Part shown: positions 24,414 to 34,566 of the stretch, in pieces
Numbering within the stretch: the first letter of the stretch is position 1
How the letters are laid out: each line of letters begins with the position of its first letter
The notes under the pieces: generated by a model
What the model was told of the DNA's origin: nothing
The model's database searches: none
What the model saw: the letters and a program-made list of their open reading frames with translations, nothing else
Source: Oceanicaulis sp. HLUCCA04
GTDB taxonomy: Bacteria; Pseudomonadota; Alphaproteobacteria; Caulobacterales; Maricaulaceae
Assembly: GCA_001314625.1 (NCBI GenBank)
Contig: LJSH01000001.1
Span: forward strand, 186,001 to 250,000
DNA: 64,000 bases
Direction of reading: 5' to 3'
Position numbers and translations under genes: made by a program

Positions 24414-24441
24414 GCCATTCATCTGCTGTTTTGTGCCATTC
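24414..24441 (+). promoter_or_regulatory. Candidate LytTR-type direct-repeat operator
   Basis: GCCATTC at 24414 and 24435 (21-bp period) between the LytTR gene and the downstream gene. Confidence 0.35.
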
Positions 24442-24513
24442 GCAGGATTTCCGCGGTGCCTCGACCCGGAGGCAATAGGCTGCGCACTCCAATCAACCTT
24501 TCCGGAGTTGCAG

Positions 24514-25851
24514 ATGTTGCTGAACACTCATGTCTACGTGCTTTTGGCGGTTATGACGCTGGCCGTATTGCCGGCTGAAACAACGCCCCGGATCAGCGGC
24601 ACCGGGGGAATCCGCGAGGGCGATGCACCGTGTCTGGTCATTTCGGGTGTCGCCCCGGGATCTGAGGTGGAACTCACCGCTACCCGCCGGGCACTCTATG
24701 GCCGTCCCGGCCTGATCGCCTCGCGTGCACGGTTCCGGGCCGATGCCCAGGGACAGGTTTTCCTGCATGCTGACGCGCCTCTGGAAGGCAGCTGGGATAG
24801 CGCGGACCCGTTCGCTTTGTTGTGGTCGATGACCCCGCAGGACGGATCTGACGGCATCGAATTGCCGGAACACGTGGTTTTGTTGCGCGCAGTGACTGGC
24901 GGCGCCACAGCAGAGGCGGTTCTGGATTTGCGCGCCGACCAACTGGAGGAGATCGCCGTACCCGAAGCCGGCCCCGGAGCCTTTCTGCTCCGCCCGTCCG
25001 CTGAAGGCCCCCATCCGGCCATCATCGTGCTGGGCGGCTCGGAAGGCGGGGACGTCACCGCCCGCCGCATCGGGCCCTTGTTGGCAAGCCGGGGCTTTGC
25101 AGTCCTCGGCGTGCCCTACTATGTCCCGGCGTGGATGGATTCAGGCCCTGGGCTTGCCGGGCTGCCCAATGCGTTTGTGAACATTCCGCTTGAGCGCGTC
25201 GAGACGGCTTTGCGCGTTCTTCAGGCGCGATCTGACATTCGTGCGGGCGCCATTGCCCTTTATGGGGTGTCCAAGGGTGCCGAGATGGCGCTGGCGGCGG
25301 CCAGCCGGATCGAGGGATTCGCAGCTATTGCCGCCATCGTCCCCAGCGATGTGGTGTGGGAGGGGTGGGGTGCTCGGGAGCCGGGCCGTACATCAGGCTT
25401 TTCGTGGCGCGGCGAGCCTCTGGACTTTGTACCCTATGCCGGCATGGATGAAGCCCTCGCGCGATTGGCTCGCGGGGAACCGGCTGTACTTCGTGTGCCG
25501 CACGACGAGGGGCGTGCGGCCAATCCGGAGCGTGTGAGCGCCGCCCGTATCGACGCCGCCGCAATCAGGCCACCGGTCTATCTGCTGGGCGGGGGCGAGG
25601 ACCGTCTGTGGGCGTCCGCAGACATGGCAAGGGCAATGGCAGACCAGCGTGCGCACGCGGGACTGGAAACCGAATTGCTGCTGTTTGAACAGGCAGGCCA
25701 TGCCATATCCGGGCCACCCACCGAGCCGGCTTCGCCAGCCGATACTGCGGCTCGTTCCGCCGCATTTCCCGCGCTCATCAGCTTTCTGCAACGCACGCTG
25801 ATGCTGGACAGTGACCCGGTCAGAACCCAGTGTCGTGTGGTTCAGCACTAG
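24514..25851 (+). CDS. BAAT/acyl-CoA thioester hydrolase-like protein
   Basis: BAAT N-terminal-like ELTATRRALYGRPGLIASRARFRAD and C-terminal alpha/beta-hydrolase GVSKGAEMAL. Confidence 0.78.
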   Translation: MLLNTHVYVLLAVMTLAVLPAETTPRISGTGGIREGDAPCLVISGVAPGSEVELTATRRALYGRPGLIASRARFRADAQGQVFLHADAPLEGSWDSADPFALLWSMTPQDGSDGIELPEHVVLLRAVTGGATAEAVLDLRADQLEEIAVPEAGPGAFLLRPSAEGPHPAIIVLGGSEGGDVTARRIGPLLASRGFAVLGVPYYVPAWMDSGPGLAGLPNAFVNIPLERVETALRVLQARSDIRAGAIALYGVSKGAEMALAAASRIEGFAAIAAIVPSDVVWEGWGAREPGRTSGFSWRGEPLDFVPYAGMDEALARLARGEPAVLRVPHDEGRAANPERVSAARIDAAAIRPPVYLLGGGEDRLWASADMARAMADQRAHAGLETELLLFEQAGHAISGPPTEPASPADTAARSAAFPALISFLQRTLMLDSDPVRTQCRVVQH

Positions 25852-25863
25852 CCACCAGGCCCC

Positions 25864-26319
25864 ATGCCCTTCGCAAAGCCCTCAAACACCATCCCTGAAG
25901 TCTCCGGCACAACCTATCCGGCCCCGCACGACAAGCCTATCCAGCGCCGGACCCGCCGCGCGCTCGGCGATGTATTCAGCCTGACGCAGTTCGGCGTCAA
26001 TCTGGTGCGGCTGGAGCCGGGTGTCTGGTCCTCGCAGCGCCACTGGCATGCCCATGAAGACGAGTTCGTCTACGTGCTCAGCGGGAATCCAACCCTTGTC
26101 ACCGATGCGGGCGAGGAGCGCCTGTCGCCGGATGATTGCGCGGGCTTTCCCGCCGGGGTGAAAGACGGGCATCATCTGAAGAACGACACTGGCGAGACCG
26201 TGGAGTTTCTCGTCGTCGGCAGCCGTGTGCCCGAGGACCATGGCGAATATTCTGATATCGACATGGTCTTCTTGCCTGGCCGGGCGGGCTATGCGCAGAA
26301 GGACGGAACGCCGCTTTAG
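25864..26319 (+). CDS. Cupin domain protein
   Basis: RHWHAHEDEFVYVLSGNPTLVTDAGEERL ... GVKDGHHLKNDT. Confidence 0.85.
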   Translation: MPFAKPSNTIPEVSGTTYPAPHDKPIQRRTRRALGDVFSLTQFGVNLVRLEPGVWSSQRHWHAHEDEFVYVLSGNPTLVTDAGEERLSPDDCAGFPAGVKDGHHLKNDTGETVEFLVVGSRVPEDHGEYSDIDMVFLPGRAGYAQKDGTPL

Positions 26320-26338
26320 TCCCGCAGCTTCTCCCTCA

Positions 26339-26430
26339 CTTCGTCGTTCCCGTGCAGACGGGAACCCGGAGCCGCATTCAATGTCCTGGCGCTGTGATCT
26401 CTGGATCCCCGCCTGCGCGGGGATGACGCG
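26339..26430. repeat. REP/BIME-like inverted doublet (copy A)
   Basis: Two inverted copies of a CTGGRTYCCCGCnTGCGCGGGRATGACG-like palindrome separated by 30 nt. Confidence 0.7.
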
Positions 26431-26461
26431 GGAAAAAGGCCCTGAAGCAACGCAAAGAAAA

Positions 26462-26489
26462 ACCCCCTTGGCCCGTCGGCCAGGGGGGT
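26462..26489 (-). terminator. Rho-independent terminator of the cold-shock gene
   Basis: Long stem with CGTC/GACG loop; on the minus strand it is followed by TTTTTC. Confidence 0.75.
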
Positions 26490-26544
26490 CTTCCATCTCA
26501 GCACCAGCGCAGCGAACCGCGCGGGCGTGATATCAATCTGTCAA

Positions 26545-26754
26545 TCAGGCCGATTGCAGGTTGGTCGCGGAGTATTTGCCGCTCTTGGCGTCGCGCGCTT
26601 CCTCATAGGAAATGCGCTGGCCTTCGTTGAGGGCGGCCATGCCCGCACGTTCAACAGCCGTCGCATGGACGAAAACGTCCTTGCTGCCGTCATCCGGCTG
26701 GATGAAGCCGTAGCCTTTGGTGGTGTTGAACCATTTTACAGTTCCCGTAGCCAT
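26545..26754 (-). CDS. Cold-shock protein
   Basis: [38 protein letters not shown]. Confidence 0.96.
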   Translation of the reverse strand: MATGTVKWFNTTKGYGFIQPDDGSKDVFVHATAVERAGMAALNEGQRISYEEARDAKSGKYSATNLQSA

Positions 26755-26966
26755 GGGAGTATTCCTTCGTAACAAGACATAACAAGGCGGCCTGCTTCAC
26801 AGGCGTGCCAGCGATATCGAAGAGAGGTAGAGGGAAGGGGGCACCCGAAAGTGCGTAACCTGATCGTCGGCCAAAATTCGATAGAGTTTGTATATCCCAC
26901 TTCACGCCTGAGCGCAAAGAAAATAAGCGGCGCTGCAATTCTTGGGATCGGGAAATGGAGTTTTGA

Positions 26967-27713
26967 TTGAAATATAACGTGCCAAAGCCCGCCAGGGCAG
27001 ACCTCTATCTTGTGACGCACGGTCACTTTGACACCCGCGCCCGCGCGCAGGCCGCTATTCGGGCGGGTCTGGTGACCGTGAACGGTGAGACGCTCACCAA
27101 GCCGTCGCAGACCATTCCCGCTGGCGCTGTGATAGAGGCGCAGGCCGAGCACCCCTTCGTCAGCCGTGCCGCGCTGAAACTCATCGCCGGTCTGGACGCG
27201 TTCGCTGTCACCCCGGACGGGCGCGTGTGTCTGGACATCGGCAGTTCGACCGGCGGGTTCAGCGAAGTGCTGCTGCAGCGCGGGGCCGCGCGGGTCTATG
27301 CCGTCGATGTGGGCCGTGATCAGCTTCATCCGTCCTTGCAGCGCCATCCGCGCCTGACCAGTCTTGAAGACACGGATGCGCGCCGTCTCGACGCGGTGCT
27401 CATCGCGGAATCACCCTCGCTCATTGTCTGCGATGCCAGCTTCATCGGACTGGCTAAGCTGCTGGGCGTGCCGCTGTCGCTCGCTGCGCCTGACGCGGAT
27501 TTGATCGCCCTGTTCAAGCCGCAGTTCGAAGTGGGGCGCGCCCATATCGGCAAGGGCGGCATTGTCAGTGACGAGGAGGCTGTCCGCGCGGCGCTGGACG
27601 CCTTTGTCAATTGGCTGGCAGGGCAGGGGTGGCCGGTGGCCGGCACGCTGCCCAGCCCGATTGCCGGCGGTGATGGAAACCGCGAAATCCTGCTTCATGC
27701 CCGGCGCTGCTAA
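26967..27713 (+). CDS. tlyA: TlyA family RNA methyltransferase
   Basis: S4 domain (RADLYLVTHGHFDTRARAQAAIRAGLVTVNG) plus FtsJ-like CLDIGSSTGGFSEVLLQRGA; TTG or nearby GTG start. Confidence 0.9.
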   Translation: MKYNVPKPARADLYLVTHGHFDTRARAQAAIRAGLVTVNGETLTKPSQTIPAGAVIEAQAEHPFVSRAALKLIAGLDAFAVTPDGRVCLDIGSSTGGFSEVLLQRGAARVYAVDVGRDQLHPSLQRHPRLTSLEDTDARRLDAVLIAESPSLIVCDASFIGLAKLLGVPLSLAAPDADLIALFKPQFEVGRAHIGKGGIVSDEEAVRAALDAFVNWLAGQGWPVAGTLPSPIAGGDGNREILLHARRC

Positions 27714-27821
27714 AGCCCCACACCCGGCGTGGTTCTAACAATAGCCATTGACGCTGCGCCGGGATATTTGCTTAACACCCCTTCCTGCCTTGAATGCCTT
27801 TCCCTTACCGCCGGAGGCCCG

Positions 27822-30134
27822 ATGTCGCCTGTCTGGTTTGTCATTATCGCGGGCGCGAGTGCGCTGCTTGCTGCGCCGGTCACGCGTGTAACCGGGCGGT
27901 TTGCCGGTCCGCTGCTGGCGCTGGTGCCGGCCTTCCTGTTCGTATCGCTGCTATTGCAGTTGCCTGACCTGCCCGGCGGCGTGGCCATCCTGCAGACGAT
28001 AGACTGGGTTCCGGCCTATGGCGTGTCGCTGGGCTTCCGGCTGGACGGGTTTTCGCTTCTGTTCTCGCTCCTGATCACCGGCATCGGCACGCTGGTCGTG
28101 ATCTATGCGGGCAGCTATTTCAGCGATGATGCGAAGGATCGCGGCCGCTTTCTGGGCTTCATCCTGTTGTTCATGACGGCCATGCTCGGCACGGTGCTGG
28201 CCGATGATCTGATCATGCTGTTCATCTTCTGGGAGATGACCAGCCTGGTGTCTTTCTTCCTGATCGGCTTCAAGCACGAGGATGCAGCCGCGCGCAAAGC
28301 TGCGCTGCAATCGCTGGTGGTCACGGCCGGTGGCGGCCTTGCCCTGCTGGGCGGCATCATCATTCTGGGGCTGACGGCTGGTACGTTCTCGCTTACCGAG
28401 ATTACCGCCCAGGCGCCGCAGATCGCCACTTCACCGGCCTTCCCGGCGATTATCGTGCTGGTGCTGATCGGCGCGTTCACCAAGTCCGCGCAGTTCCCGT
28501 TCCATTTCTGGCTGCCCAATGCGATGGCCGCGCCGACACCGGCCAGCGCCTATCTGCACTCGGCCACCATGGTGAAGCTGGGTGTCTATCTGCTGGCCCG
28601 CTTTGATACCGGATTTGGCGAGTATGTGATCTTCTATGGTCCGCTGATGATCTTTGGCGGGATCACCATGTTGATCTCCGCCTATGCCGTCATGCGCTCG
28701 ACCGGCTTCAAGGCAGTGCTCGCCTGGTCGACTGTGTGCTCGCTCTCAACCCTTGTCCTTCTGGTCGGTGTGCCGGGCGAGGCGGGTGTGAAGGCCACAA
28801 TCGGCTTTCTGGTCGCCCATGCGCTTTACAAGGCGGCGCTGTTCTTTACGGCGGGGCAGGTCATCCATGCCACGCACCAGTACGAGCTGGCCCGCCTTGG
28901 CGGACTGCGTTTCAAACTGCCGATCACCGCGATTGCCAGCCTGCTGGCGGCGGTGTCGATGGCGGGTGTGCCCTTCTTCCTGGGCTACAAGGCCAAGGAC
29001 CTGTTTCTGACGGCAACGCTTGGCGGCGGGGAATGGGCGGTCTGGCTGACGTTTACGGCGCTGGCGAGCTCTGCGGTCATGACGGCAGTTGCCGGACTGG
29101 CAGCCTTGCGTCCCTTCTTCATCAAGCCGCCGTATGGCGAGGTGAAGCTCTATCAGGGCGAATATTACGGCATGGCCTTGCCGCCTCTGGCCCTTGGGCT
29201 TCTGGGGCTCGCCATCGGTGTGATCCCTGCGCTGTTCTGGGACAGCATCCTGACGCCCGCGATCAGCGCTCTGCATGGCGGTCAGGTATCGCTCTCGGTA
29301 TATGCGATGCCAAGTCTCGGGCCGAAATTCCTGTTTACCATCGGCCTTCTGCTGGCCGGCGCCGGTCTGGTATGGCTCTGGCTGCGGCTCTACCGCGATC
29401 CTGACAAGGTCAAGGCAAATGTCGTTTTTGCCGATCTTGGCTATGGCGCGGTGATGGGCTGGCTGGAGCGGGCCGGACAGATCATTGCGCGGGCGCTGCA
29501 AACCCTGTCCTTGCGGGTCTACATCGCCATCACGCTGGGTGTGTCGACCGCCTCACTCCTGCTGGCGGTGTCCGGCTTTGATCCTGGCATGATAACAGCC
29601 GCCGCGGCTGAGCCCTTGCGCCCCTACATGGTGGTGGTGCTCATACTCACCCTGATCGGTGCCGCCGTGGCCGCCTTCGCGCGCTCGGTGCTGATCTCGA
29701 TCCTGGGTGTTGGCATAGTCGGCTACACGATCGCGGTGGTCTTCCTGATGAATGGCGCGCCGGATGTCGCCTTTACCCAGTTTACCGTGGAGACCTTGTC
29801 GATCGTCATCCTGCTGGCCGTGCTGCTGCGCCTGTCGCTGGCACCGTCGCCGCAGGCATCGCTTCTCAAACGGCCGCTGGCCCTGACGATTTCGCTCGGC
29901 TTCGGTGTGGCCTGCGGTCTGGGCGTGCTGGCCATGAGCGTGCTGCCCTTCGACGCCCGCCTGTCGGACTTCTTCGGCGAGGCGAGCTATGTCGAGGCGC
30001 AAGGGCGCAACGTGGTCAATGTGATCCTCGTTGATTTCCGGGCACTCGATACGCTGGGCGAGATTTCTGTCGTGGCGTTTGCCACGCTATGCGTCTGGGC
30101 GCTTCTGCGCCGCCGCTTGAAGACGGAGGGCTAA
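27822..30134 (+). CDS. mrpA: Na+/H+ antiporter subunit A
   Basis: Large NuoL-like protein, [23 protein letters not shown]...; first gene of a complete mrpABCDEFG set. Confidence 0.93.
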   Translation: MSPVWFVIIAGASALLAAPVTRVTGRFAGPLLALVPAFLFVSLLLQLPDLPGGVAILQTIDWVPAYGVSLGFRLDGFSLLFSLLITGIGTLVVIYAGSYFSDDAKDRGRFLGFILLFMTAMLGTVLADDLIMLFIFWEMTSLVSFFLIGFKHEDAAARKAALQSLVVTAGGGLALLGGIIILGLTAGTFSLTEITAQAPQIATSPAFPAIIVLVLIGAFTKSAQFPFHFWLPNAMAAPTPASAYLHSATMVKLGVYLLARFDTGFGEYVIFYGPLMIFGGITMLISAYAVMRSTGFKAVLAWSTVCSLSTLVLLVGVPGEAGVKATIGFLVAHALYKAALFFTAGQVIHATHQYELARLGGLRFKLPITAIASLLAAVSMAGVPFFLGYKAKDLFLTATLGGGEWAVWLTFTALASSAVMTAVAGLAALRPFFIKPPYGEVKLYQGEYYGMALPPLALGLLGLAIGVIPALFWDSILTPAISALHGGQVSLSVYAMPSLGPKFLFTIGLLLAGAGLVWLWLRLYRDPDKVKANVVFADLGYGAVMGWLERAGQIIARALQTLSLRVYIAITLGVSTASLLLAVSGFDPGMITAAAAEPLRPYMVVVLILTLIGAAVAAFARSVLISILGVGIVGYTIAVVFLMNGAPDVAFTQFTVETLSIVILLAVLLRLSLAPSPQASLLKRPLALTISLGFGVACGLGVLAMSVLPFDARLSDFFGEASYVEAQGRNVVNVILVDFRALDTLGEISVVAFATLCVWALLRRRLKTEG

Positions 30135-30138
30135 GGCG

Positions 30139-30573
30139 ATGCAATCTGTCATCTTCAACGCGCTGGCGCGGCTTTTCTTCGTGGCCATGCTCATCTTCTC
30201 GGTCTTCATCCTGCTGCGCGGGCATGACGAGCCCGGCGGAGGCTTTATCGGCGGACTGGCAGCGGCAGCGGCCTACACGGTCATCACGCTGGCTTTCGGC
30301 GCCGACAAGGCCGAGCGCTGGCTGATCGTGCATCCAGTCGTGCTGATGGGCGTCGGGCTGTTCTGCGCCATCCTGTCCGGCCTGCCGCCCCTGATCGGGG
30401 ATTTTGGCGGCTTCCTCTATCATTTGTGGTTTGACGACAATATCGGCCCCATACGCCTGAAAGTCGGCACCACGCTGCTGTTTGATCTGGGCGTGTATTT
30501 CGTCGTGGTCGGCGGTGTGCTCGCGATCCTGTTTCGCATGTACGAAACCGGCACCGAGGAGGCGAGCGAATGA
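30139..30573 (+). CDS. mrpB: Na+/H+ antiporter subunit B
   Basis: [22 protein letters not shown]. Confidence 0.93.
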   Translation: MQSVIFNALARLFFVAMLIFSVFILLRGHDEPGGGFIGGLAAAAAYTVITLAFGADKAERWLIVHPVVLMGVGLFCAILSGLPPLIGDFGGFLYHLWFDDNIGPIRLKVGTTLLFDLGVYFVVVGGVLAILFRMYETGTEEASE

Positions 30574-30968
30574 CGCTTCTTTACGCGATTGCTGTGGCTG
30601 CCGTGATGGCGGCGGGCGTCTTCTTGATGTTTGACCGCAACGTGATCCGCATCGTGCTCGGCACGGCGCTGATCGCTACGGGCGTGAACCTGATCATCTT
30701 TCTGGCCGGACGCCTTGGCCCGACCGACCCTGCCATTATCGGGGCTGGCAGCTATACCCTTCAGGACGGCGCGGCCAATCCTCTGCCGCAGGCACTGGTG
30801 CTGACGGCCATTGTTATCGGTTTCGCGCTGCTGGCGCTGGCTACCATCGTGGCCTATGAGGCAACGCGCCATCTGGGCACGGTGAATGCCGATGACATGA
30901 ACGCCGCACGCGATGACGGTGATCCGTTCGGTCCTGAATCCGGCGAGGGGAGCTCGGCAAGCCGATGA
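30570..30968 (+). CDS. mrpC: Na+/H+ antiporter subunit C
   Basis: NuoK-like: [27 protein letters not shown] ... [17 protein letters not shown]-type region. Confidence 0.92.
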   Translation: MTLLYAIAVAAVMAAGVFLMFDRNVIRIVLGTALIATGVNLIIFLAGRLGPTDPAIIGAGSYTLQDGAANPLPQALVLTAIVIGFALLALATIVAYEATRHLGTVNADDMNAARDDGDPFGPESGEGSSASR

Positions 30969-32458
30969 GCGCAGATCTTCTTGTCATCCTTCCGGTAATC
31001 CTGCCGCTGACCATGGCGGGCCTGTGCGCGGTATTCTGGCTGCGTCCGGAATGGCAGCGCTGGGTCACGGCCGTCGGCATGGCGCTTCTGGCCGCCGCGA
31101 GTATCGCGCTCCTGCTGGCTGTGCGCGCTGAGGGCGTCGTGGCGTCCCAGCCGGGTAACTGGGCTGCGCCTTTTGGCATCACGATTGTTGCCGACACGCT
31201 GTCGGCGCTTGGCGTGGCAGCCGCGAGCCTCGTGGCATTGGCCGTTTCGGTCTTTGCGTTTCGCGGCACCGACGAAAACGCCCTGCATGGTGGCTTTTTC
31301 CCGCTATTCTGCGGCCTGATGGTGGGGGTGAACGGCTCGTTCCTGACCGGCGATATTTTCAATCTCTATGTCTGGTTCGAGGTGCTGCTGGTGTGTGCCA
31401 TCGGCCTTCTGGTCGTACATCGCGGCGGCGTCAATCTGGACGCTGCCGTAAAGTACGCGGCGCTCAACCTGTTCGGAACGACACTGTTTCTGACCGCGGT
31501 GGCCTTCCTGTACGGCGCAACCGGAACGCTCAACTTTGCCGATCTGGCGCAGATCGTGCCCGCGATGGAAGCTTCTCCCGGCCTCACCTTTGCGCTGGTG
31601 CTCTTCCTTCTGGCCCTGGGTATCAAGGCGGCGGCGTTCCCGCTCTTCTTCTGGCTGCCAATCGCCTATCACACGACCCCGCCAGTTGTTTCGGCCCTGT
31701 TTGGCGCCCTGCTGACCAAGGTTGGCATCTATGCGGCCATTCGCATCTTCATGCTTCTGTTTGAAGGCACGACGGGGATGGTTGCAGAAATCGTCGTCTG
31801 GGTTGCCGCAATCACCATGCTGTCGGGCGCGCTGGCGGCGCTGATCCAGACCGATCTGCGCCGGATGCTGGCCTTTCTGATCGTCTCAGGGATGGGCTAT
31901 CTGTTGATGGGGCTGGCACTGTCAACGCCCGGGAGCCTGGGTGCGGCCAGCTTCTATCTTGTTCACGATATCATCGTAAAAGGTGCCATCTTCCTGCTGG
32001 CCGGTGTCATCATCTACGCTGCCGGTTCGTCTGACCTGAAAAAGATTGGCGGGCTGATCCGCACCCATCCGGTGCTGGCCGTCATCTTTCTGGGCGCGGG
32101 ATTGTCGCTGGCGGGCCTGCCGCCATTCTCCGGCTTCTGGGCAAAGGTCTTCGTTGCCGGCGCGGCGTTTGACGGTGCCCGGCCCGTCCTGGGCGGTATT
32201 GCGCTGGGCACCGGGCTGATCAGTCTGCTGTGCGTGGTCAAAATCTGGACTGAGGCTTTCTGGAAAGCGGCACCTGAGACCATGCGCGGGCAGGCGCGGA
32301 TTCCGCGTGTGATGATGGTGCCGGCAACAGCGCTGGTGCTGGTCAGCCTGGCCATCGGCATTTATGCGGAACCGCTGCTGGTGCTTGCGCAGGCGGCGGG
32401 CAATGGCTTGGCCGACCCGGCTGCCTATATCGACGCCGTCATGGGGGCAGGGCAATGA
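30965..32458 (+). CDS. mrpD: Na+/H+ antiporter subunit D
   Basis: NuoN/M-like proton-translocating subunit; operon position. Confidence 0.93.
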   Translation: MSADLLVILPVILPLTMAGLCAVFWLRPEWQRWVTAVGMALLAAASIALLLAVRAEGVVASQPGNWAAPFGITIVADTLSALGVAAASLVALAVSVFAFRGTDENALHGGFFPLFCGLMVGVNGSFLTGDIFNLYVWFEVLLVCAIGLLVVHRGGVNLDAAVKYAALNLFGTTLFLTAVAFLYGATGTLNFADLAQIVPAMEASPGLTFALVLFLLALGIKAAAFPLFFWLPIAYHTTPPVVSALFGALLTKVGIYAAIRIFMLLFEGTTGMVAEIVVWVAAITMLSGALAALIQTDLRRMLAFLIVSGMGYLLMGLALSTPGSLGAASFYLVHDIIVKGAIFLLAGVIIYAAGSSDLKKIGGLIRTHPVLAVIFLGAGLSLAGLPPFSGFWAKVFVAGAAFDGARPVLGGIALGTGLISLLCVVKIWTEAFWKAAPETMRGQARIPRVMMVPATALVLVSLAIGIYAEPLLVLAQAAGNGLADPAAYIDAVMGAGQ

Positions 32459-32799
32459 ACCCGCTACGTCTGATCTCCAAGCTGGGTATCTGGACGCATC
32501 TCGGCGTGATTTTCATGATCGAGCTGTTCAAATCGTCTTTTGCGGTGGCGTGGGCGGTGATGAACCCGGCGCTGAAGCTGAACCCTGCCATCCTTGTGGT
32601 GCCGCTGGATCTTAAATCCGATATCCATATCGCGACGCTGGCCAATCTGGTCTCGCTGACGCCTGGCACCACCTCGCTGCACGTGTCACAGGACCGCAAG
32701 ATGCTCTACGTCCATGCGCTTGACGGGACCAATCCCGATGCGGTGATAAGCGGCATCAAGACGACGTTCGAAAGCATCTTGCTGAAGTCGGAGGCGTAA
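32455..32799 (+). CDS. mrpE: Na+/H+ antiporter subunit E
   Basis: LAWAVMNP-like region, LDLKSDIHIATLANLVSLTPGTTSL. Confidence 0.9.
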   Translation: MNPLRLISKLGIWTHLGVIFMIELFKSSFAVAWAVMNPALKLNPAILVVPLDLKSDIHIATLANLVSLTPGTTSLHVSQDRKMLYVHALDGTNPDAVISGIKTTFESILLKSEA

Positions 32800-32804
32800 C
32801 GGCC

Positions 32805-33077
32805 ATGGTTGCTGATCTTCTGGCAAACTACCTTCTGGTCGGCCTCGTGCTCGGTCTCCTGCTGACCGGGGTCAGGCTGGTTATCGGACCGGGTGTGGCC
32901 GACCGCTTTGTCGCGCTGGACATGATGACGGTGCTGGCAATCGCGATTGCAGCGCTGACAACACTTGTCACGGGCCGGCGCGAATTTCTCGATATCGGGC
33001 TTGGTCTTGCGGTGACGGGCTTTGTTGCGACAGCAGCGCTGGCGGTATTTCTGGAACGCAAGGAGACCGACCAATGA
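32805..33077 (+). CDS. mrpF: Na+/H+ antiporter subunit F
   Basis: RLVIGPGVADRFVALDMMTVLAIA; operon position. Confidence 0.92.
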   Translation: MVADLLANYLLVGLVLGLLLTGVRLVIGPGVADRFVALDMMTVLAIAIAALTTLVTGRREFLDIGLGLAVTGFVATAALAVFLERKETDQ

Positions 33078-33517
33078 TCCGCGAGATTATCGGCGCTGTG
33101 CTCATGCTGGGCGGGATGTTCTTTCTTCTCGTCGCGGCCATCGGCGTGTTCCGTCTGCCCGATCCCTTCCTTCGCATGCACGCCTCCACCAAGGCCGGGA
33201 CACTGGGCGCGGGCCTGCTCGTTGCCGGTGTGGCGGTTACCTACACACAGGAAAATCTGGGCCTGACCGCCTTCATCATCATTTTCTTCCTGTTCGCGAC
33301 ACTGCCCGTGGCGGGGCATTTGCTCGGCCGGGCCATGTATGTGTCGGGCGCGCACTTCGTGATGAAAGAGGGCAGTGATGGCCTCAAGGGCGTGCTGCCG
33401 CGGGCCGAAGCGTCTCTGGAATCGCGTCTCGCCGGACGTAGCGCTGATCCTGCGCTGCCCGATCCGGCAAAGGCCAAGGGCAGGGCGCAGGCCACCAAAG
33501 ACACAGACGCCAAATAG
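33074..33517 (+). CDS. mrpG: Na+/H+ antiporter subunit G
   Basis: FFLLVAAIGVFRLPDPFLRMHASTKAGTLGAGLL. Confidence 0.92.
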   Translation: MIREIIGAVLMLGGMFFLLVAAIGVFRLPDPFLRMHASTKAGTLGAGLLVAGVAVTYTQENLGLTAFIIIFFLFATLPVAGHLLGRAMYVSGAHFVMKEGSDGLKGVLPRAEASLESRLAGRSADPALPDPAKAKGRAQATKDTDAK

Positions 33518-33551
33518 AAAAAGGGCGGCCCAACCGAGCCGCCCTTTTTTT
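33518..33551 (+). terminator. Rho-independent terminator of the mrp operon
   Basis: AAAAAGGGCGGC-N9-GCCGCCCTTTTTTT immediately after the mrpG stop. Confidence 0.85.
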
Positions 33552-33688
33552 GGGTCCGCAACACATCCGCGTTGCGATGTTGCGCGAAAAGTCGTGGGCG
33601 GCCTTTGGCCTTGCAGGCCGCAGAGCGGCCTGAAAAGCGCGATCCTCGATCAACTCGAAGACAGGCCGGGCACCACTCAAAAGCGCTC

Positions 33689-34429
33689 CTAGTTGGACGG
33701 ACGCCAGACGCCGTCAGCCCCCTGGCAAACCCATTCATAGCGGCCTGTAATCTCTACCTGGCGGCAGTTCTGGCTTACCTGCTGGGACGGGTAGGAAGGC
33801 TGGGTGCCCTGCGGCTGGTAGGCGTAAGGGTCATAGCCCGGACCGCCAGCCAGCTGGCTGTTGTCCTGATAGCCATAATCACTGTCGCTGTAATAAGGGT
33901 CCTGGGCCTGCTGGCTGTAGCCTTGCTGGCTATAGCCCTGATTGGCATATCCTTGCTGGCTGTAGCCGTATTGCTGCTGGTAGCCCACTTGAGGGCGGGG
34001 GCCGCCGGGCAGATGGTCACACCGGCTGCCGACGCTGCCCATGGCTCCGCCTGCCAGCGCGCCAAGGCCGGCACCGGCGATGACGGCACCGTCATTGTCA
34101 CGGCTCTGATAGGGCTGGCTATAGCCCCGGCCGCGATGGCCGCGATATCCGCCATAACCGCGCTGGTGGCGATTATTGCCCCAGCCGCGGCGGTTATGGT
34201 GCTGGCTGCTATAGTGATCGTTACGCCGGGAGGCTTCGCTGGAATCGTGCAGCTGTGCGCCGATGACCGCGCCCAGAAGCCCGCCGATCACCGCGCCCGT
34301 AACCTGCTGGTTGCGTTGCTGGGAAATGCATTCCTGATAGGTCTGCTGGGCCTGCGCGGCAGGCGCAAGTGCCAGAGGGGCGGCCAGCGCTGCGGCGGCA
34401 AAAGCCGTGCTTTTGAGAAGATGTTTCAT
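33689..34429 (-). CDS. Secreted glycine-zipper protein with Tyr/Gln/Gly-rich low-complexity region
   Basis: Signal peptide MKHLLKSTAFAAAALAAPLALAPAAQAQ, GAVIGGLLGAVIGA, YSQQGYANQGYSQQGYSQQ. Confidence 0.75.
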   Translation of the reverse strand: MKHLLKSTAFAAAALAAPLALAPAAQAQQTYQECISQQRNQQVTGAVIGGLLGAVIGAQLHDSSEASRRNDHYSSQHHNRRGWGNNRHQRGYGGYRGHRGRGYSQPYQSRDNDGAVIAGAGLGALAGGAMGSVGSRCDHLPGGPRPQVGYQQQYGYSQQGYANQGYSQQGYSQQAQDPYYSDSDYGYQDNSQLAGGPGYDPYAYQPQGTQPSYPSQQVSQNCRQVEITGRYEWVCQGADGVWRPSN

Positions 34430-34509
34430 TGCAAGGGGCTCCTTTTGTGCCTGATCCCTGAAGTCCACAGGCACCCTGCCAGATTGCCGATGAGCGTAAC
34501 ATGAACGAA

Positions 34510-34540
34510 AACCGCCCGCCGGGAATGCCGGAGGGCGGTT
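34510..34540 (-). terminator. Terminator of the downstream-facing RGQ-rich gene
   Basis: AACCGCCCGCCGG/CCGGAGGGCGGTT hairpin with minus-strand T-run, just after the stop at 34567. Confidence 0.65.
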
Positions 34541-34566
34541 CACGCGTCGTCCCTGTAAAGTCCGGT

